Source of the DNA: an uncultured Dialister sp.
GTDB lineage: Bacteria; Bacillota; Negativicutes; Veillonellales; Dialisteraceae
Assembly: GCA_934193095.1 (NCBI GenBank)
Contig: CAKPUX010000070.1
Span: 1 to 8,500 of the forward strand
DNA: 8,500 bases
Reading direction: 5' to 3'
Part shown: in pieces, positions 5,958 through 8,500 of the stretch
Layout of the letters: the number at the start of each line of letters is the position of its first letter
Numbering within the stretch: the first letter of the stretch is position 1
Notes under the pieces: model-generated
The model's input: only the letters and a program-made list of their open reading frames with translations
The model's database searches: none
Told to the model about the DNA's origin: nothing
Position numbers and translations under genes: made by a program

Positions 5958-6077
5958 ATGGTGGGCTTGAAGTTCAAGAACCTTAACGAGGCTGATGCGG
6001 CCCATGATTTTTATCGCAGTTCCTTATGCCAAGAGTATGAATGCGTAATGCTTGACATTGTATACCGGAATGGATAG
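5958..6077 (+). other. Possible 39-codon reading frame or gene remnant
   Basis: An ATG at 5958 opens a frame ending at the TAG that forms part of the toxin-antitoxin -10 element. The peptide has a protein-like composition (NLNEADAAHDFYRSS, then YECVMLDIVYRNG) but no ribosome binding site and no known match that I can recall. It lies between two divergent promoters. It may be a chance frame or the tail of a gene displaced by the toxin-antitoxin module. Confidence 0.2.
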
Positions 6078-6080
6078 AAT
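6052..6080 (+). promoter_or_regulatory. Consensus sigma-70 promoter and likely autoregulatory operator of the toxin-antitoxin operon
   Basis: TTGACA (6052-6057), a 17-base spacer and TAGAAT (6075-6080) form the best promoter in the window. An imperfect inverted repeat, ATTGTATAC (6057-6065) and GGATAGAAT (6072-6080), matching at 7 of 9 positions, covers spacer and -10. This is where a ribbon-helix-helix antitoxin would bind to repress its own operon. The leader would be about 16 bases. Confidence 0.75.
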
Positions 6081-6102
6081 GAGGGTGAAAGGCGGTGGTC
6101 TT

Positions 6103-6378
6103 ATGGCAACAGCAGCTACACAGATCCGAATTGATGCGGATACGAAACGACAGGCGGCAGCACTTTTCAGCGAGTTGGGACTCGATATGTCTGGCGCAGT
6201 GAACCTGTTTCTTCGTCAGTGCGTTCTTCGTGGAGGACTTCCTTTTGCAGTGGAAATGCCGCGATATAATCAGGAAGCATTAGCCGCAATGGAGGAGGGA
6301 CGACGAATTGCTCGTGATCCGAGTGTTAAAGGCTATACGAATATGGCTGATTTGAAAAAAGCATTGGAGCAGGAGTAA
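6103..6378 (+). CDS. dinJ: RelB/DinJ family antitoxin
   Basis: This 91-residue antitoxin is expected to neutralise the YafQ-type toxin encoded next to it and to repress the operon. Residues 5-50 form the ribbon-helix-helix DNA-binding domain, with strand TQIRIDADTKRQA and the two helices in LFSELGLDMSGAVNLFLRQCV, then RGGLPF as in DinJ proteins. The C-terminal half (PRYNQEALAAMEEGRRIA to ADLKKALEQ) is the toxin-wrapping part, partly helical and charged. ATG 6103 is chosen because AAAGG (6088-6092) precedes it and because earlier in-frame ATGs lie at or before the predicted transcription start. Only one base separates its stop from the toxin start. Confidence 0.9.
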   Translation: MATAATQIRIDADTKRQAAALFSELGLDMSGAVNLFLRQCVLRGGLPFAVEMPRYNQEALAAMEEGRRIARDPSVKGYTNMADLKKALEQE

Positions 6379-6379
6379 C

Positions 6380-6658
6380 ATGTACCTTGTCAAATTCACT
6401 TCAGCATACAAGAAGAGCTACAAGCTGATGCGAAAACGCGGGTTCGACGTCTCACTTTTGGATGAAGTGGTAGAGACTTTGATGCAGGGGGCTACACTTG
6501 AGTCTCGGTATCGCGACCATGGATTGTCAGGACGTTTTCAAGGATTTCGGGAATGTCATGTGAAGCCGGACTGGCTTCTGGTTTACTTGATTGAGGATGA
6601 TATTCTCACATTGACGTTGATTGACACAGGCTCTCATGCCGATATCTTCCGCATGTAA
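6380..6658 (+). CDS. yafQ: YafQ family mRNA interferase toxin (RelE superfamily)
   Basis: At 92 residues this matches the length of E. coli YafQ, a ribosome-dependent endoribonuclease that cuts mRNA and slows growth when its antitoxin is lost. Landmarks are YKKSYKLMRKRG (10-21), RYRDHGLSGRFQGFRECHVKPDWLLVY in two adjoining parts (43-69), and IDTGSHADIF (81-90). His47, His60, Asp64, His86 and Phe90 correspond to the YafQ active-site set His50, His63, Asp67, His87 and Phe91, so the toxin looks intact. AGGAG (6371-6375) sits within the end of the antitoxin gene, with ATG four bases on, giving tight translational coupling. A terminator follows immediately. Confidence 0.92.
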   Translation: MYLVKFTSAYKKSYKLMRKRGFDVSLLDEVVETLMQGATLESRYRDHGLSGRFQGFRECHVKPDWLLVYLIEDDILTLTLIDTGSHADIFRM

Positions 6659-6690
6659 AAAAAGACTGCCGGAAAGGGCAGTCTTTTTTA
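6657..6690. terminator. Bidirectional terminator between the toxin gene and guaB
   Basis: A 13-bp stem (6658-6670 with 6677-6689) around GGAAAG has an A run on the left and T run on the right, so it can end both the toxin-antitoxin transcript (+) and the guaB transcript (-). It starts inside the toxin stop codon and leaves only nine bases to the guaB stop. Confidence 0.9.
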
Positions 6691-6698
6691 TTGTCGGC

Positions 6699-8204
6699 TT
6701 ATCTATCCGAGCCGTCTTTTTCTTTGCGGATGACGTCGTGAGCGCCGCCTTCTACGATGGAGGTCGCAGAGACGAGGGTCAGCTTCGCCTTTTCCTGAAG
6801 CTGCGGGATGGTGATAGCGCCGCAGTTGCACATGGTGGCTTTGATCTTCGCACAAGTCTTTTCGACGTTTTCTTTCAGCGGACCAGCATATGGGACATAG
6901 GAGTCTACGCCTTCTTCGAAAGCGAGCTTCTTGGAACCGTCGAGGTCATAACGGCCCCAGTTTCTAGCACGGTTGGAACCTTCGCCCCAGTATTCCTTGA
7001 CGATGGTGCCGCCGACCGTTCTCTTCTGTGTTGGGGATTCGTCGAAGCGGGCAAAGTAGCGGCCGAGCATGACGAAGTCAGCGCCCATGGCAAGAGCCAG
7101 TGTGATGTGGTGGTCGTAAACGATGCCGCCGTCGGAGCAGACCGGTACATAGATGCCGGTTCTCTTGTAGTATTCATCTCTGGCCTGGCAGACTTCGATG
7201 AGAGCCGTTGCCTGGCCGCGGCCGATGCCCTTGGTTTCACGGGTGATGCAGATGGAGCCGCCGCCGATGCCGACTTTGACGAAGTCAGCGCCTGCTTCTG
7301 CGAGGAAGAGGAAGCCTTCTCTGTCGACGACATTGCCTGCGCCGACTTTGACTTTTTCGCCGTAACGTTCACGGATCCAGTTGATGGTGATCTTCTGCCA
7401 TTCGGAGAAACCTTCGGAGGAGTCGATGCAGAGGACATCTGCGCCTGCGTCTACGAGGAGCGGCACGCGGTCAGCGTAGTCTCTGGAATTGATGCCGGCA
7501 CCGACGATGAAGCGTTTCTGCTGATCGAGCATTTCATTCGGGTTTTCCTGATGGGAGTCGTAGTCCTTGCGGAATACGAAGCCGTAGAGACGGCCATCTT
7601 CATAGAGGACCGGCAGGGAATTGATCTTGTTGTCCCAGATGATGTCATTGGCTTCGGAAAGGGTGATGCCGTAATTGGCTTTGACAAGCTTTTCGACAGG
7701 GGTCATGAAGTTTTTGACCTTTTCGCTCTTTTCCATGCGGCTTACACGGTAGTCTCTGGAGGAAACGATACCTACCATTTTGCCGTTGGAGGTGCCGTCT
7801 TCCGTGATGGCGATGGTGGAGTGGCCTGTCTTTGCCTTGAGGGCGAGGACGTCAGCTAAGGTCGCTTCTGGCGACAGGTTCGAATCGGAAGGAACAAAGC
7901 CTGCTTTCTGTGCTTTGACTCTGGCAACCATGGCTGCTTCTTCTTCAGGAGTCTGGGATCCGTAGATGAAGGAAACGCCGCCGTTTCTTGCGAGTTCGAC
8001 AGCGAGCTTTTCACCGGAGACGGCCTGCATGATCGCAGAAACCATTGGAATGTTTAATGTGATGGCCGGTGTTTCCCCTTTTTTGTATCTGACCAGCGGG
8101 GTCTTCAGAGAGACGTTCGCCGGGATGCAGCTGCAGTCAGAATATCCGGGAATGAGCAGATATTCATTAAAGGTATGAGCCGGTTCATTGATGTAGGTTG
8201 CCAT
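6699..8204 (-). CDS. guaB: IMP dehydrogenase, Tritrichomonas-like subtype
   Basis: This 501-residue enzyme oxidises IMP to XMP with NAD+, the committed step of guanine nucleotide synthesis, in the cytoplasm. The TIM barrel is split by a CBS pair (about 105-220, including SRDYR and FRKDYD). Key parts are SAIMQAVSGEK (56-66), IDSSEGFSEWQ (260-270, Asp261), the catalytic loop GIGGGSICITRE with Cys319, SDGGIVYDHH (357-366), MLGRYFARFDESP, and the flap KEYWGEGSNRARNWGRYD with Arg418-Tyr419 as the water-activating pair. The flap and the TFNEYLLIPG start differ from common bacterial GuaB and match, at the same residue numbers, the Tritrichomonas foetus enzyme as I remember it. AAGGAGG (8210-8216) precedes ATG by five bases. 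All catalytic residues are intact. It is a single-gene unit with its own promoter and terminator. Confidence 0.95.
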   Translation of the reverse strand: MATYINEPAHTFNEYLLIPGYSDCSCIPANVSLKTPLVRYKKGETPAITLNIPMVSAIMQAVSGEKLAVELARNGGVSFIYGSQTPEEEAAMVARVKAQKAGFVPSDSNLSPEATLADVLALKAKTGHSTIAITEDGTSNGKMVGIVSSRDYRVSRMEKSEKVKNFMTPVEKLVKANYGITLSEANDIIWDNKINSLPVLYEDGRLYGFVFRKDYDSHQENPNEMLDQQKRFIVGAGINSRDYADRVPLLVDAGADVLCIDSSEGFSEWQKITINWIRERYGEKVKVGAGNVVDREGFLFLAEAGADFVKVGIGGGSICITRETKGIGRGQATALIEVCQARDEYYKRTGIYVPVCSDGGIVYDHHITLALAMGADFVMLGRYFARFDESPTQKRTVGGTIVKEYWGEGSNRARNWGRYDLDGSKKLAFEEGVDSYVPYAGPLKENVEKTCAKIKATMCNCGAITIPQLQEKAKLTLVSATSIVEGGAHDVIRKEKDGSDR

Positions 8205-8255
8205 TATTTCCTCCTTAAATAAAAATAGAGTAAAAAGATGAAAATAAATTAACTT

Positions 8256-8284
8256 ACTATACCTCTTTACTCGTATTCGGTCAA
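8256..8284 (-). promoter_or_regulatory. Sigma-70 promoter of guaB
   Basis: On the minus strand TTGACC (8279-8284), a 17-base spacer and TATAGT (8256-8261) match consensus at 5 of 6 positions each. The leader would be about 45 bases, too short for a purine riboswitch. A second TATAAT on the same strand (8317-8322) lacks a good -35. Confidence 0.75.
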
Positions 8285-8325
8285 GCGTTTTTTCCTGTGA
8301 CCTATGTATTTGTACTATTATAGCG

Positions 8326-8355
8326 TAAAAACTCCACCTTGGGTAGGCGGAGTTT
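8326..8355 (-). terminator. Minus-strand terminator of a gene to the right
   Basis: On the minus strand AAACTCCGCC (8346-8355) pairs with GGTGGAGTTT (8329-8338) across a TACCCAA loop, with one G-U pair, followed by TTTTTA. On the plus strand the same pair is an A-C mismatch, so it is oriented for leftward transcription entering from outside the window. It insulates guaB from that gene. Confidence 0.7.
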
Positions 8356-8387
8356 GTGAGAGTTTTATGAGAGGGAAAATGGTTGTC

Positions 8388-8425
8388 GGGTTCAGGGTTC
8401 AGGGTTCAGGGTTAGCCCGTGGGGC
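8388..8425. repeat. GGGTTCA 7-bp tandem array with hairpin
   Basis: Three perfect GGGTTCA units (8388-8408) and a partial GGGTTA (8409-8414) run directly into a hairpin GCCC-GTG-GGGC (8415-8425). This is the reverse-strand arrangement of the array at 125-178. Confidence 0.8.
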
Positions 8426-8453
8426 GGGGCGGCCTTTGATTACGTGCGAAAGA

Positions 8454-8500
8454 GGTTCGGCGGGTTTAAAAGGTTCAGAGGGTTCCATGGGGGTGGTGCG
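8454..8500. repeat. GGTTCNNNG 9-bp array cut by the window end
   Basis: Four 9-bp units (8454-8489): GGTTCGGCG, the degenerate GGTTTAAAA, GGTTCAGAG, GGTTCCATG, then GGGGTGGTGCG at the window end. The tail matches that after the array at 646-681 (GGGGTGGCGCG), so both are copies of one element. Positions 8205-8500 hold no gene; besides this array they contain the guaB promoter, a terminator and the 7-bp array. Confidence 0.7.

Noticed and set aside
6621..7859. A 412-codon open frame on the plus strand opposite guaB
   Set aside because: It is the antisense shadow of guaB, which has all catalytic motifs and a strong ribosome binding site; the antisense product has a low-complexity acidic, Ala/Asp/Phe-rich composition.
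8205..8330. Guanine riboswitch or PurR box upstream of guaB
   Set aside because: The leader from the likely promoter is about 45 bases, with no purine aptamer core or PurR-like motif.

Overview
The window reads as chromosome of an anaerobic Gram-negative Firmicute (Negativicutes/Veillonellaceae, for example a Dialister- or Megasphaera-like organism). The evidence is an outer-membrane TonB-dependent receptor alongside Firmicutes-style AGGAGG ribosome binding sites, sigma-70 promoters and hairpin/U-tract terminators, plus an anaerobe-type IMP dehydrogenase. The lineage is an inference from gene content; no rRNA or marker gene is present to prove it.

Layout, left to right. Positions 1-321 hold only repeats and a bidirectional terminator. 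A small unknown protein of 81 residues lies on the minus strand (322-567). Positions 568-932 contain two inverted arrays of a GGTTC/GAACC repeat around a GTCATCCC-type repeat. Then come maf (dTTP/UTP pyrophosphatase, 933-1550, +) and a TonB-dependent outer-membrane receptor (1799-3943, +), closed by a perfect 18-bp bidirectional terminator. A minus-strand two-gene operon follows, read from right to left: a secreted 127-residue protein of unknown function (5493-5876), then an M18 aminopeptidase (4213-5493), joined by a TAATG overlap. A compact DinJ/YafQ-type toxin-antitoxin operon (6103-6658, +) has a consensus promoter with a built-in inverted repeat. It shares a bidirectional terminator with guaB (IMP dehydrogenase, 6699-8204, -). 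The right end (8205-8500) holds the guaB promoter, a minus-strand terminator for a gene outside the window, and two more GGTTC arrays.

The genes do not form one pathway. Maf and GuaB both act on nucleotides but are far apart and in separate transcription units. The receptor, peptidase, toxin-antitoxin pair and guaB look like independent units separated by strong terminators.

I found no convincing new multi-gene defence or metabolic system. The items most worth following are: five GGTTC/GAACC arrays, four with a complete GC-rich hairpin beside them and one cut off by the window end; a compositional break inside the receptor gene that suggests a mosaic beta-barrel; an IMP dehydrogenase closely resembling that of the protist Tritrichomonas foetus; and the coupled secreted-protein/aminopeptidase operon.
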